Shown here piece after piece: positions 18,771-27,304 of a DNA stretch of 64,000 bases. Position 1 is the first letter of the stretch, and every line of letters starts with the position of its first letter. The notes beneath the pieces were generated by a model. It was not told the DNA's origin. It worked only from the letters and a program-made list of their open reading frames with translations, and made no database searches. Origin of the DNA: SZUA-378 sp036652815. Lineage in GTDB: Bacteria > Bacillota > Clostridia > Lachnospirales > Lachnospiraceae. The translations under genes were made by a program, and so were the position numbers. The stretch is taken from NCBI GenBank assembly GCA_036652815.1, contig JAVVVE010000007.1, positions 1 through 64,000 on the forward strand. The letters run 5' to 3'.

Positions 18771-19601
18771 ATGAGTTCTATGCGATATGATGTTACAGAA
18801 GATAATTCCCCTTATGCCAATGCTAACTTATTATATATTTCTTTTGCACAATCAGATACGGATTGGCATTCAACACCACATACTCATGCTTGTGTTGAAC
18901 TGTTTTATTGTATTCGCGGAACAGGTCAATTCTATATAGCAGGCAGTTATCTTAATATCGGTCGCGATGATCTCGTCATAATTAATCCTTCCGTAGAGCA
19001 CACCGAAGTGGGGACTGTTAATGATCCTCTTGAATATATCGTGCTCGGAATCGATAACATCGAATTTTCTTTTACCAAGGAAAATGAATTACAGTTTATC
19101 CGATATAATTTTCAGGATAAGCAAGATGAAATTGCATCTCTTATCAAAGCAATGTTAAAAGAAATCGAAGTGAAGAATGATTTCTTTGAGTCTTTATGTC
19201 GTCATATGCTTGACGTCTTATTAATTAGAGTTTTTAGATATATTGATGGTAAAGCTATCCCGTCAGATGGTCGAGACCATAAAGACTGCTCACTTGCCAA
19301 AAAATATATTGATGCAAATTATCCCGAAAATATTACCATAGATTTTCTAGCCGAATTGACACACCTAAATAAATTTTATCTCATGCATGCCTTTGTAAGA
19401 GAATATGGTATTTCTCCAATCAACTATTTAATTGTGAGACGCATTCGAGAGAGTAAATATCTATTAGCAAACACCAATTATTCACTTGCTCAAATTAGTA
19501 ATATCCTAGGGTTTTCATCGTCCAGCTATTTTTCTCAATCTTTTAGACGTATTGAAAATTCAACACCACGCGAGTATCGAAAAGCACATAAATCAAACTA
19601 A
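18771..19601 (+). CDS. AraC-family transcriptional regulator
   Basis: Probable sugar-responsive activator of the neighbouring importer and glycosidase. N-terminal cupin-like sensor domain (HSTPHTHACVELFYCIRGTGQFYIAG... DLVIINPSVEHTE) and a C-terminal double helix-turn-helix: KKYIDANYPENITIDFLAELTHLNKFYLMHAFVREYG, then YLLANTNYSLAQISNILGFSSSSYFSQSFRR and STPREYR. About 276 residues from ATG 18771, with AAGGAG ten bases upstream; a TTG seven codons earlier is less likely. Divergent from the ABC operon and 23 bases before the glycosidase gene. Confidence 0.9.
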   Translation: MSSMRYDVTEDNSPYANANLLYISFAQSDTDWHSTPHTHACVELFYCIRGTGQFYIAGSYLNIGRDDLVIINPSVEHTEVGTVNDPLEYIVLGIDNIEFSFTKENELQFIRYNFQDKQDEIASLIKAMLKEIEVKNDFFESLCRHMLDVLLIRVFRYIDGKAIPSDGRDHKDCSLAKKYIDANYPENITIDFLAELTHLNKFYLMHAFVREYGISPINYLIVRRIRESKYLLANTNYSLAQISNILGFSSSSYFSQSFRRIENSTPREYRKAHKSN

Positions 19602-19624
19602 CCACTATGAAGGAGGGACTCCCT

Positions 19625-21901
19625 ATGGCTTCATTGCCTAAACAAGCCTGCAATTTATCTATTCCAAAAACAATTACCCGATGGGACGAGGCTATTCCAA
19701 TTGGAAACGGTCTCTGCGGTGCTCTGATCTGGGGTAATTCCAATGCCTTACGCTTTAGTCTTGATAGAGGTGATATCTGGGATACTACACCATCTGACAG
19801 TATTAAAAATCCGGAGTTTACTTATGCCACCATGGTAAAACTTGCAAAGCTGGGAGATGTCGATAGTATTCGACGTATTTTTGATGCACCCTATAATCAT
19901 CCTCTTCCATCAAAGTTACCCGCCGGAAAATTGATATTTGATTTTAATTGTAGTGAAAATGTTTCTTCTTACCTCAATCTATCTAATGCAGAAGCAACCA
20001 TCCGTATTGCTGATATCGAAATAAAGAGCTTTTTACATGCGACCAAAAAATGTGGTCTCATTCATATCAATAAACCGCTATCTGCGTTTTCCTTTAAAAT
20101 TGAGAATCCTGAATATAGCATAAAAAATCTCGATCCGGCTGAGGATACCCTTGTACCCGACGTAGATGCAACCTCTTTGAAAGCCTTACGCTATCCTACC
20201 CCTCAGCTAATTAAGTCTGAGCACACTCATTATTTTATACAACAAATCAGTGAGGATTTTTCCTATGGACTATTTGTGAAACTGTTAGAAGTCAATGGTT
20301 CGACAACTCTTTGTTTTTATGTTGCGTCTTCTAACGACGGTACGAACTGGCAAAAAAATGCCCTTAATTTATTAGAAGAATCTTTGAAAATCGGATATCA
20401 TCAAAATTTATTATTCCATGCCGAATGGTGGTCCCATTATTGGGGGGAAAGCAGTATTTCTTTACCCGATATTTTATTTGAAAAAAATTGGTACTTAAGC
20501 AATTATTTATTGGCTTCCTGCTCACGTCGTGGCTGTTATCCTATGCCATTACAAGGGGTGTGGACTGCTGACGATGGTGCTCTGCCTCCTTGGAAAGGAG
20601 ACTACCATCACGACCTAAATACACAGATGAGTTATTATTCTTATCTAAAAGCAAACCATCTGGATGAGGGAGAAAGCTTTATTGACTACTTATGGGGAAT
20701 GGCAGACTGTGCTCGGCGATTTGCCAAAACTTATTATCATGCCAAGGGGCTTTGTATGCCCTCTACTATGTCGCTGGATGGTGCACCGCTTGGTGGCTGG
20801 GGCATGTATTCCCTCTCACCCACGAATCAACTTTGGCTCTGTCAGGCATTTGAACGGCATTACCGTTTTACAGGTGATAAAACCTTTTTAGAAGAAAAAG
20901 CTTACCCTTATTTAAGAGAAACCGCGTTTTTTATTTTAGGTCTGTTGGAAGAAAAAGATGGACTGCTATATCTCCCTATTTCATCTTCCCCCGAAATACA
21001 TGATGACCGGCTTGAATCATTTGTAACACCAAATAGCAACTATGATTTGTCTATGATGCGCTACCTATTTACCTCATTGGCAGACTTATCTGCAGAGCTA
21101 AAAAAGGAAGAACAGACAAAATGGCTGACTGTTTTGCAACAATTGCCTCCACTGTCTATCTCATCAAATCATATTCTGCAGATAAGTCCCGATGAAGTCT
21201 TAAAAGAATCGCATCGGCATTTTTCCCATGCAATATCGATTCATCCACTTCGCATTATGTCGTATAGCAATAGCGAAAACCGTAGCATTATTGACGCAAC
21301 GGTTCATGATTTGGAAGTACTTGGAAGCGGAAACTGGGTGGGATTTTCTTTTACATGGATGGCAGAGTTATATGCTATCCAGGGAAATGGCAATGGTGCT
21401 GCTTATCAATTGGAAATCTTTTGGCGTCATTTTTGCTCGCAAAACGGATTTCATTTGAATGGCGACTACAAAAATCGAGGTTCTTCAGCTTTTCACTATC
21501 GACCTTTCACACTCGAAGCCAACATGTGTGCTGCCGACGCTTTACAGGAAATGCTTTTGCAGACAGAAAACGGCACCTTAAAGTTTTTCCCTGCGATCCC
21601 CGATGAATGGCTTGAAACGGAACTGTCATTCGAAGATCTTAGAGCAGAAAAGGGATTACTTGTAAGTGCCGTAATGAAACACGGTAATGTAATTTCTATT
21701 ACTTTAAAGCCTCAATACTCCTGTAAAATCACAATTAAAGATTTTCATCTGCTTCAAAATCTGTCTTGGAATATGCCTCACAGTATCAGCTCTGATGGGC
21801 AGTCAGCAGTGATAACATTAATTGGTCAAACTCTTTATTGCTGTCACTTAATATCTTATCTTTGTACGCGCCCCGATGCATCGCCGCCCGCAAGCTTCTG
21901 A
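19625..21901 (+). CDS. GH95-like glycoside hydrolase
   Basis: Large cytoplasmic glycosidase (758 residues, no signal peptide) of the alpha-L-fucosidase/alpha-galactosidase-like GH95 type, by pattern recognition only. Supporting pieces: WDEAIPIGNGLCGALIWG near the N-terminus, ADDGALPPWKGDYHHDLNTQMSYY (the DxNxQM region of the barrel), GGWGMYSLSPTNQLWLCQAFERHYRFTGD, and LPISSSPEI. GH65 or a relative is possible, and the substrate is not known. The ATG at 19625 has AAGGAGGG 8 bases upstream. Its last 15 codons overlap the end of the convergent kdgK gene by 46 bases. Confidence 0.7.
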   Translation: MASLPKQACNLSIPKTITRWDEAIPIGNGLCGALIWGNSNALRFSLDRGDIWDTTPSDSIKNPEFTYATMVKLAKLGDVDSIRRIFDAPYNHPLPSKLPAGKLIFDFNCSENVSSYLNLSNAEATIRIADIEIKSFLHATKKCGLIHINKPLSAFSFKIENPEYSIKNLDPAEDTLVPDVDATSLKALRYPTPQLIKSEHTHYFIQQISEDFSYGLFVKLLEVNGSTTLCFYVASSNDGTNWQKNALNLLEESLKIGYHQNLLFHAEWWSHYWGESSISLPDILFEKNWYLSNYLLASCSRRGCYPMPLQGVWTADDGALPPWKGDYHHDLNTQMSYYSYLKANHLDEGESFIDYLWGMADCARRFAKTYYHAKGLCMPSTMSLDGAPLGGWGMYSLSPTNQLWLCQAFERHYRFTGDKTFLEEKAYPYLRETAFFILGLLEEKDGLLYLPISSSPEIHDDRLESFVTPNSNYDLSMMRYLFTSLADLSAELKKEEQTKWLTVLQQLPPLSISSNHILQISPDEVLKESHRHFSHAISIHPLRIMSYSNSENRSIIDATVHDLEVLGSGNWVGFSFTWMAELYAIQGNGNGAAYQLEIFWRHFCSQNGFHLNGDYKNRGSSAFHYRPFTLEANMCAADALQEMLLQTENGTLKFFPAIPDEWLETELSFEDLRAEKGLLVSAVMKHGNVISITLKPQYSCKITIKDFHLLQNLSWNMPHSISSDGQSAVITLIGQTLYCCHLISYLCTRPDASPPASF

Positions 21902-22881
21902 ACCTCCGCCAGAGATACCATATTAAAATCACCTTCCACGGAGTGTTTGAGGCACGATGCTGCTACTGCAAATTCAATCGTAGCTTGTGCATCATATCCC
22001 TTTAGAGAAGCACAGATGAGTCCACCGCCAAAGCTGTCTCCACCACCTACACGATCCACAATATGCATCTTGTATTGCTTGCTGAAATAATAATCTACTC
22101 CATCATACAGCATGGCCGACCAGTTATTGTCATTGGCAGAGAGTGACTCTCTTAGGGTAATGGCTACCTTGGAGAATCCGAATCGTTCTGCCAATTGTCT
22201 GGCAACCTCTTTATAGCCTTCTCTATTAACTGTTCCCGTGGTCACATCGGTATTGGCTGCATGGATACCGAACACATCTGCCGCATCCTCTTCATTGGCG
22301 ATGCAGACATCCACATACTCACATAATTGACCCATGACTTTGCCTGCCTGTTCTTTGGACCATAATTTATTACGATAATTTAAGTCACAGGAGACTGTTA
22401 TACCTGCTTTTTTAGCCGCTTTACATGCTTCCATACAGATCGCTGCCACTTCTTGGTTCAGTGCCGGTGTGATCCCTGTAAAATGGAACCAATCCACCCC
22501 TTGAAAGATAGTATCCCAGTCAAAGTCAACTGACGAAGCAGTCGCAATCGAAGAACCTGCTCTATCATAGATTACTTTAGAAGGTCTCTGAGAAGCACCT
22601 TTTTCAAGATAGTAAATACCGACTCTATCACCACCGCGTGAGATATGCGAGGTATCCACACCATACCTACGCAGCGAATTAATCGCCGCCTGTCCAATCT
22701 CATGAGTCGGTAATTTAGTAACAAATCCAGCATCAAATCCATAATTAGCCAGTGATACCGCTACGTTCGCCTCTCCTCCTCCATAGGTCGCACCAAAGCT
22801 ATCCGCCTGTACAAAACGATAGTATCCTTCCGGTGCCAGCCTCAACATAATCTCTCCAAATGTAATTATTTTCTGTTTCAT
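21856..22881 (-). CDS. kdgK: 2-dehydro-3-deoxygluconokinase (PfkB family)
   Basis: Phosphorylates 2-keto-3-deoxygluconate to KDPG in hexuronate catabolism. PfkB signatures: N-terminal GGGEANVAVSLANYG (about 35-49), the KDG-kinase motif CDLNYRNKLW, and the anion-hole and catalytic motif DRVGGGDSFGGG (about 279-290). Start at 22881 (MKQKIITFGEIMLRL) chosen because GAGAGAGGG lies about 9 bases upstream; the first in-frame ATG (22890) abuts that site. About 341 residues. Downstream of the eda fusion gene by 26 bases, so one operon supplies both last steps of the Entner-Doudoroff branch. Its 3' end overlaps the convergent glycosidase. Confidence 0.93.
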   Translation of the reverse strand: MKQKIITFGEIMLRLAPEGYYRFVQADSFGATYGGGEANVAVSLANYGFDAGFVTKLPTHEIGQAAINSLRRYGVDTSHISRGGDRVGIYYLEKGASQRPSKVIYDRAGSSIATASSVDFDWDTIFQGVDWFHFTGITPALNQEVAAICMEACKAAKKAGITVSCDLNYRNKLWSKEQAGKVMGQLCEYVDVCIANEEDAADVFGIHAANTDVTTGTVNREGYKEVARQLAERFGFSKVAITLRESLSANDNNWSAMLYDGVDYYFSKQYKMHIVDRVGGGDSFGGGLICASLKGYDAQATIEFAVAASCLKHSVEGDFNMVSLAEVQKLAGGDASGRVQR

Positions 22882-22907
22882 TTTACTCATCCCTCTCTCT
22901 TCGTTTG

Positions 22908-23867
22908 CTATTTCTGTAATAGATGTATGGCAAATCCACTAATCGTTTCCTGTAGATATATAAATGTCAATTGATCCCCCTGATACTTTGCAGTCTCTGT
23001 TTTAAAGGTTGCGCCCAATGACTCCAGGTAGTTGACTGCTCTGCCTACATGATTGGTGGATATGGCGATATGTCCTCTTACTCCTTGATAAGGAGGCTTC
23101 ATCGCCTCTAGGATACTGCCTGCAAATACAGAACTTTGACCCGGTTTCTTCTCTAAACCAAAAAGTTTTGCAAAAGTACCGGCACTTTGATCTGCCTCTT
23201 CCTCACTCTCACAGTTAATCCCAATATGTTTTAATTCAAATCCCAACATCGTCATGACCGCTTCATGCGTTAGCTCTGCAATCTTGTCAAATGCCCCTGC
23301 CTTAATCAATTCTCCACTCACCATCCAACTGCCCCCACAAGCGATAATCTTAGAAAATGCCAAATATTCATTGATATTGCCTGCATTGATGCCACCCGTG
23401 GGCATAAATCTCATCGTTGTATAAGGGGCTGACATTGCTTTCATCATCTTTAATCCGCCCGCCGCTTCTGCCGGAAAAAACTTCACAGCCTCAAGTCCCA
23501 GTTCCAACGCTTGCTCAATATCGCTGGGATTTGTAGTTCCCGGTATGATTGGCACCCCTTTATCGATACAATATTGCACGATCTTAGGATTTAAACCCGG
23601 ACTGACGATAAAGCGTGCTCCCGCATTAACTGCTCTATCGACCTGCTCTGTGGTTAAGACCGTTCCTGCCCCTACGAGCATATCCGGAAATTCTGTTGTC
23701 ATGATTCTAATGGATTCTTCTGCCGCCTTGGTCCTAAACGTTACCTCTGCACAAGGAAGTCCTCCCTCACATAATGCTCTTGCCAATGGGGCTGCGTCTT
23801 TCACATCATCCAATACAACGACCGGAACAATAGCGATTTTATAGATCTGTTCTAATACTTCATTCAT
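22908..23867 (-). CDS. eda: KDPG/KHG aldolase fused to a glyoxalase-like (VOC) domain
   Basis: Residues 1-210 are a class I KDPG aldolase that splits KDPG into pyruvate and glyceraldehyde 3-phosphate: Glu in CAEVTFRT, VGAGTVLT, and the Schiff-base Lys in AVKFFPAEAAGG, then MPTGGIN. Residues about 212-319 are an extra domain (LKHIGINCESEEEADQSA ... GHIAISTNHVGRAVNYLESLGA) that looks like a vicinal oxygen chelate/glyoxalase fold. The 319-residue length is about 110 longer than a stand-alone Eda. Operon with kdgK under a strong promoter; divergent from an IclR regulator. Confidence 0.92.
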   Translation of the reverse strand: MNEVLEQIYKIAIVPVVVLDDVKDAAPLARALCEGGLPCAEVTFRTKAAEESIRIMTTEFPDMLVGAGTVLTTEQVDRAVNAGARFIVSPGLNPKIVQYCIDKGVPIIPGTTNPSDIEQALELGLEAVKFFPAEAAGGLKMMKAMSAPYTTMRFMPTGGINAGNINEYLAFSKIIACGGSWMVSGELIKAGAFDKIAELTHEAVMTMLGFELKHIGINCESEEEADQSAGTFAKLFGLEKKPGQSSVFAGSILEAMKPPYQGVRGHIAISTNHVGRAVNYLESLGATFKTETAKYQGDQLTFIYLQETISGFAIHLLQK

Positions 23868-23912
23868 GTTCGTCCTCTTTTCTTTATTTTGTTTTTCTTA
23901 TTTATGGTTCGC

Positions 23913-23981
23913 ATTATGGAACTGTATTCTGTATTATGGAACTACGTGATTCTATTATACAATATTGCGAGGATTTGTCAA
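23913..23981 (-). promoter_or_regulatory. Strong promoter of eda-kdgK with 20-bp-spaced direct repeats as candidate operator
   Basis: Minus-strand -35 TTGACA (23976-23981), 16-base spacer, -10 TATAAT (23954-23959): both consensus. Just downstream of the expected start point lie two direct repeats AGTTCCATAAT (23933-23943 and 23913-23923) spaced exactly 20 bases, two helical turns, a likely repressor site. The divergent IclR-type gene is the natural candidate for the repressor. Confidence 0.7.
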
Positions 23982-24079
23982 ACCATTTTTGAATGTTTCC
24001 TGTAGATGCACTTGCGACAAGACAAGCATATTAAAATGTGATACAATATTGCCATCTTTAAGAAAAGGAAATGATGATT

Positions 24080-24841
24080 ATGACAGACAGTAAGAATCCA
24101 ATTCAAGTAGCGGATCGTATTTTTCGTACTATAGAACTATTAGCGCAGACCGGTCCCATGGGACTGTTGGACTTAAGCCATGCAGCAGAACTCAATAAAA
24201 GTACGATGCATCGCATCTTACTATCCCTTATCTCGATGGGATATGTAAAACAAGACCCTGTTTCTCTTCACTATAGTCTTACCTTTAAGGTATGGGATAT
24301 CGCCAATCAAATGCTGACAAAGATAGATATTCTGGAAATTGCAAGACCTTACTTAAAACATCTGGTGGAAATCACCGGAGAAACTGTACATCTGGTGCAA
24401 AGAGATGGCATCCATGCAGTATATATTGATAAAGTAGAATCTTATACCAATTCTGTTCGGATGGTATCTACCATCGGCAAAAGTGTTCCTTTGTATTGCT
24501 CCGGTGTTGGAAAAGCTCTATTGGCAGAAATGGAACCTGCCGCTGTAAAAACAATCTGGAATAATTCAAAAATCGAAAAATTAACAGCCCATACCATTAC
24601 TGATTATCAGACCTTAACCAAGCGATTAGTACAGGTTCGAGAACGTGGATATGCACTGGACGAGGAAGAGAATGAACTAGGTGTGCGCTGTATCGCGGTC
24701 AGTATACGGGATTATACCGGACAATCAGATTATGCTTTTAGTATCTCCGCTCCCAGTTCACGCATGAGCGAGCACACCATTCAAGAACTGGCAGTACAGA
24801 TATTGGCAGTTCGTAAACAGTTGGAAAATTCATGGCGTTAA
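24080..24841 (+). CDS. IclR-family transcriptional regulator (KdgR-like role)
   Basis: N-terminal winged helix (IQVADRIFRTIELLAQTGPMGLLDLSHAAELNKSTMHRIL, residues about 8-47) and C-terminal IclR effector domain (LYCSGVGKALLAEM, ERGYALDEEENELGVRCIAVSI). About 253 residues from ATG 24080, placed about 10 bases after AAAAGGA; ATG codons at 24071 and 24074 lie too close to that site. Divergent from eda-kdgK, so it most likely represses that operon in the absence of 2-keto-3-deoxygluconate or a related sugar acid (inference from context and family). Confidence 0.9.
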   Translation: MTDSKNPIQVADRIFRTIELLAQTGPMGLLDLSHAAELNKSTMHRILLSLISMGYVKQDPVSLHYSLTFKVWDIANQMLTKIDILEIARPYLKHLVEITGETVHLVQRDGIHAVYIDKVESYTNSVRMVSTIGKSVPLYCSGVGKALLAEMEPAAVKTIWNNSKIEKLTAHTITDYQTLTKRLVQVRERGYALDEEENELGVRCIAVSIRDYTGQSDYAFSISAPSSRMSEHTIQELAVQILAVRKQLENSWR

Positions 24842-24854
24842 ATTATGAGATTGA

Positions 24855-26051
24855 TCATAAAATTCTTCTTACCGCTAAGATTGGCCGATAAGTTGCCTGC
24901 GTCACCTTAATCCCTGTTCTCTGGGTACTGGCATGGACAATCATATTACCGCCGATATACATACCCACATGCCCCGCATAACAGATCAAATCACCCGGTT
25001 GCGCACTGGCATAGTCAACCCCTGTTCCCGCATTGCGTTGGCTGGTGGAATTACGGGGGATACTATACCCATATGCTTTGTATACAGCATATGTGAATCC
25101 GGAGCAGTCCGCTCCATTGGTGAGGCTGGTGCCACCCGGCACATAAGGATTGCCAATAAACTGGCAGGCATACGAAGCGATATCCTTACCCGCAGAGCTA
25201 CCACTTGCTCCACTGATAATAGAAGCATATGACGTATTTCCATTTCCGGCCGGTTTATTTTCTTGCTTGTTACCCTCATTTTTCTTTGCTTTTTTCTTTT
25301 CTTCTTCTGCCGCTTTTCTGGCTTCTTCCTCTTCTATCTTTTTAATCATAGCATTCTGCTGCTTAATGGTGGCTTTATAAACTGCCGCTTCCTGTTCCGC
25401 TTGCTGAATCATTGCCTCATAATTAGAGGCTTCTGCTTTCTTATCATTGAGCATCGCCTGCAGCGATACCTTCTCTTCTTCATATTCAAATTGTGTTGCT
25501 TCCAATTCGGATTTTTCATTTTCTAAGTTTTCTTTGTATTCTGCTACTTTCTTTTGTGTATCCTGATATTGCGTCAATAATTTTCGGTCATACTCATAGA
25601 CCAGTTCTACATAATCTGCTTTGTTCAACATATCCGTAATACTTTTTGCGTTGACTAGTAGTTCTAAATAAGCGGTATCTCCCTTTTCATACATGAACTT
25701 GATTCGCTCTTTCATGGCGGCATACTGTGCTTCTGCGGAGGCTTTTGCCTCTTCATATTCTGCCTGTGCAACTACGATCTGCCCCTTCTTTACCTCTATC
25801 TCATCTTCCAGCATACTGATACTGGTCATAATCTCAACCAAAGAATCATCTATTTCTTCAATCTCGTCCTCAATCTCATCCTGTGAGTCTTTGAGCCCGG
25901 ATACATTACTATTCGCAGCATCTAACTTCTCTTGTACCTCTTGCTTCTGTTTCTTAATATCAGAAATAGTGGTAGCCCATACCGGGTCTACCACTATCAT
26001 ACTTGCTATTAAAATAAGAGAGCACAGTACGCATAATCTTCTTTTTTTCAT
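24855..26051 (-). CDS. Secreted NlpC/P60 peptidoglycan endopeptidase with coiled coil
   Basis: Cuts peptide bonds in cell-wall stem peptides outside the cell. Signal peptide (MKKRRLCVLCSLILIASMIVVDPVWA), a long alpha-helical coiled coil (residues about 30-245, ending in a Glu/Lys/Ala-rich segment), a short linker, and a C-terminal NlpC/P60 domain (about 285-398) with catalytic Cys in NGADCSGFTYAVY, His in GHVGMYIG and a third polar residue in IVHAST. Architecture resembles PcsB/CwlO-type hydrolases whose coiled coil contacts FtsEX. It follows the FKBP-type lipoprotein gene by 30 bases in the same direction. Confidence 0.93.
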   Translation of the reverse strand: MKKRRLCVLCSLILIASMIVVDPVWATTISDIKKQKQEVQEKLDAANSNVSGLKDSQDEIEDEIEEIDDSLVEIMTSISMLEDEIEVKKGQIVVAQAEYEEAKASAEAQYAAMKERIKFMYEKGDTAYLELLVNAKSITDMLNKADYVELVYEYDRKLLTQYQDTQKKVAEYKENLENEKSELEATQFEYEEEKVSLQAMLNDKKAEASNYEAMIQQAEQEAAVYKATIKQQNAMIKKIEEEEARKAAEEEKKKAKKNEGNKQENKPAGNGNTSYASIISGASGSSAGKDIASYACQFIGNPYVPGGTSLTNGADCSGFTYAVYKAYGYSIPRNSTSQRNAGTGVDYASAQPGDLICYAGHVGMYIGGNMIVHASTQRTGIKVTQATYRPILAVRRIL

Positions 26052-26081
26052 TTGTTACTCTGTTGTAATCTCCCTCTTGAT

Positions 26082-27206
26082 TTATTTCGGTGTAGAGGTA
26101 GCTTCTTCGGTTACAGCTTGTTCTGTTGTAGCTTGTTCGGTTGCAGCTTCTTCGGTTGCAGCTTCTTCGGTAATGACTGCATTATCACCCAAAATAGTGA
26201 GTACTTTTTGGTTCATCAGTGTATATTCAATCCATTCTTTACCTACTTGTTCTACCATGGCTTCTGCTGTATCAAATCCATAATAGGATAAATTCTCTTC
26301 TGCAAATTTGGTAACATCTGCATCTGCTATCTCTATCTTTTCTTTTTTTGCAATTGCTCTGATTACCAGTTCCTGTTTCGCAGCTTCTGTGGAAATCGTC
26401 TTAGCCTGTTTTTCAAACGCTTCTGTTGTAGTCTGTAACTGCTGCGTTAAAAAATCTTCTCTGCTCAAGCCATAGTAAGAAGCATAAGTATCTGCATTTT
26501 CCATTGATTTGGCAAAATAAGTGTCTATCATCTCCTGCGGAGGATTGGATACTGTAAGACCGGCATAGAGTTTGTCAAATGCTGCATTACGCACGGATTC
26601 ATCATAAGCTGCCTGTGCCTGTTCTTCTAACATCTTCTTTACATACGCCTGATATTCTGCTACGTTCTTGCATTCTTTCTCAAGAGTAGGTACCAGTTCA
26701 TCTGTTAATTCCGGTACTTTAGGTTCTTTAATCGCATTTACAGATACGGAGAACACAACCGGCTGACCTGCCAGATCTGCTTGTCCGTATTCTTTAGGAA
26801 AAGTAAGGTCAATATCTAAGCTTTCTCCACTCTTGCTTCCGATTAAGCCTTCTTCAAATCCCGGAATGAACTTACCGGAACCAATGACCAGATCATAACC
26901 GCCTTCCGGAGAAGTGCCGCCTTCAAATGCCTTACCATCTTTTTTACCCACATAATCGATATTAACCTGATCGCCTTCCTGCACTGCTCTATCGGTAATC
27001 GGTTCATAGGTAGTCTGTGCGTCTACCACATTCTGTATATAAGATGCGACTGTCGCATCGGTTACTTCTTGTTTCTTTGGCACGCTAATTTCGATGCCTT
27101 TGTATTCTCCAACTTTCACATACTTGTTTGGATTCAGTTCCCCACAAGCAGTCATACTAACTACTGCTATCATAAGTAATGCCAATAATGCTACTTTCTT
27201 CTTCAT
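26082..27206 (-). CDS. FKBP-type peptidyl-prolyl isomerase lipoprotein, trigger-factor-like
   Basis: Predicted extracellular foldase. Lipobox MTAC (Cys21), then a trigger-factor-like arrangement: FKBP domain at about 75-160 (GDQVNIDYVGKKDGKAFEGG, LVIGSGKFIPGFEEGLIG, FPKEYGQADLAGQPVVFSVSVNAI) and a helical C-terminal region. The tail is low complexity (repeats of AATEE/ATTEQ, coded by near-perfect 18-base repeats around 26095-26175). Length 374. Operon with the NlpC/P60 hydrolase, so helping secreted proteins to fold is a reasonable guess. Confidence 0.9.
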   Translation of the reverse strand: MKKKVALLALLMIAVVSMTACGELNPNKYVKVGEYKGIEISVPKKQEVTDATVASYIQNVVDAQTTYEPITDRAVQEGDQVNIDYVGKKDGKAFEGGTSPEGGYDLVIGSGKFIPGFEEGLIGSKSGESLDIDLTFPKEYGQADLAGQPVVFSVSVNAIKEPKVPELTDELVPTLEKECKNVAEYQAYVKKMLEEQAQAAYDESVRNAAFDKLYAGLTVSNPPQEMIDTYFAKSMENADTYASYYGLSREDFLTQQLQTTTEAFEKQAKTISTEAAKQELVIRAIAKKEKIEIADADVTKFAEENLSYYGFDTAEAMVEQVGKEWIEYTLMNQKVLTILGDNAVITEEAATEEAATEQATTEQAVTEEATSTPK

Positions 27207-27259
27207 ATAGATAAAATCTCCTCTTCTTCTTTATTAAAACGACTATTCAGTTATATCAT

Positions 27260-27287
27260 ATAATATCATTTCTTGAAAGCATTTCAA
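27260..27287 (-). promoter_or_regulatory. Sigma-A promoter of FKBP lipoprotein-NlpC operon
   Basis: Minus-strand -35 TTGAAA (27282-27287), 16-base spacer, -10 TATTAT (27260-27265). The -35 is part of a perfect small inverted repeat TTGAAA-TGC-TTTCAA. Confidence 0.5.
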
Positions 27288-27304
27288 TGAAATTCACAGT
27301 TATT

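Noticed and set aside
24841..24863. Short stem TTATGA / TCATAA between the convergent IclR and NlpC/P60 genes
   Set aside because: Six weak A/T-rich pairs without a clear U run; not convincing as a terminator.
24884..24891. GCCGATAA on the plus strand
   Set aside because: Inside the NlpC/P60 gene 3' end; the nearest TAAA is 22 bases away, which is not a sigma-D spacing, and no gene follows on that strand.
25693..26283. 196-codon plus-strand open frame rich in Ser and Ile
   Set aside because: Antisense to the coiled-coil hydrolase and the repeat tail of the FKBP lipoprotein; composition is the reverse of the Glu/Asp-rich coiled coil.
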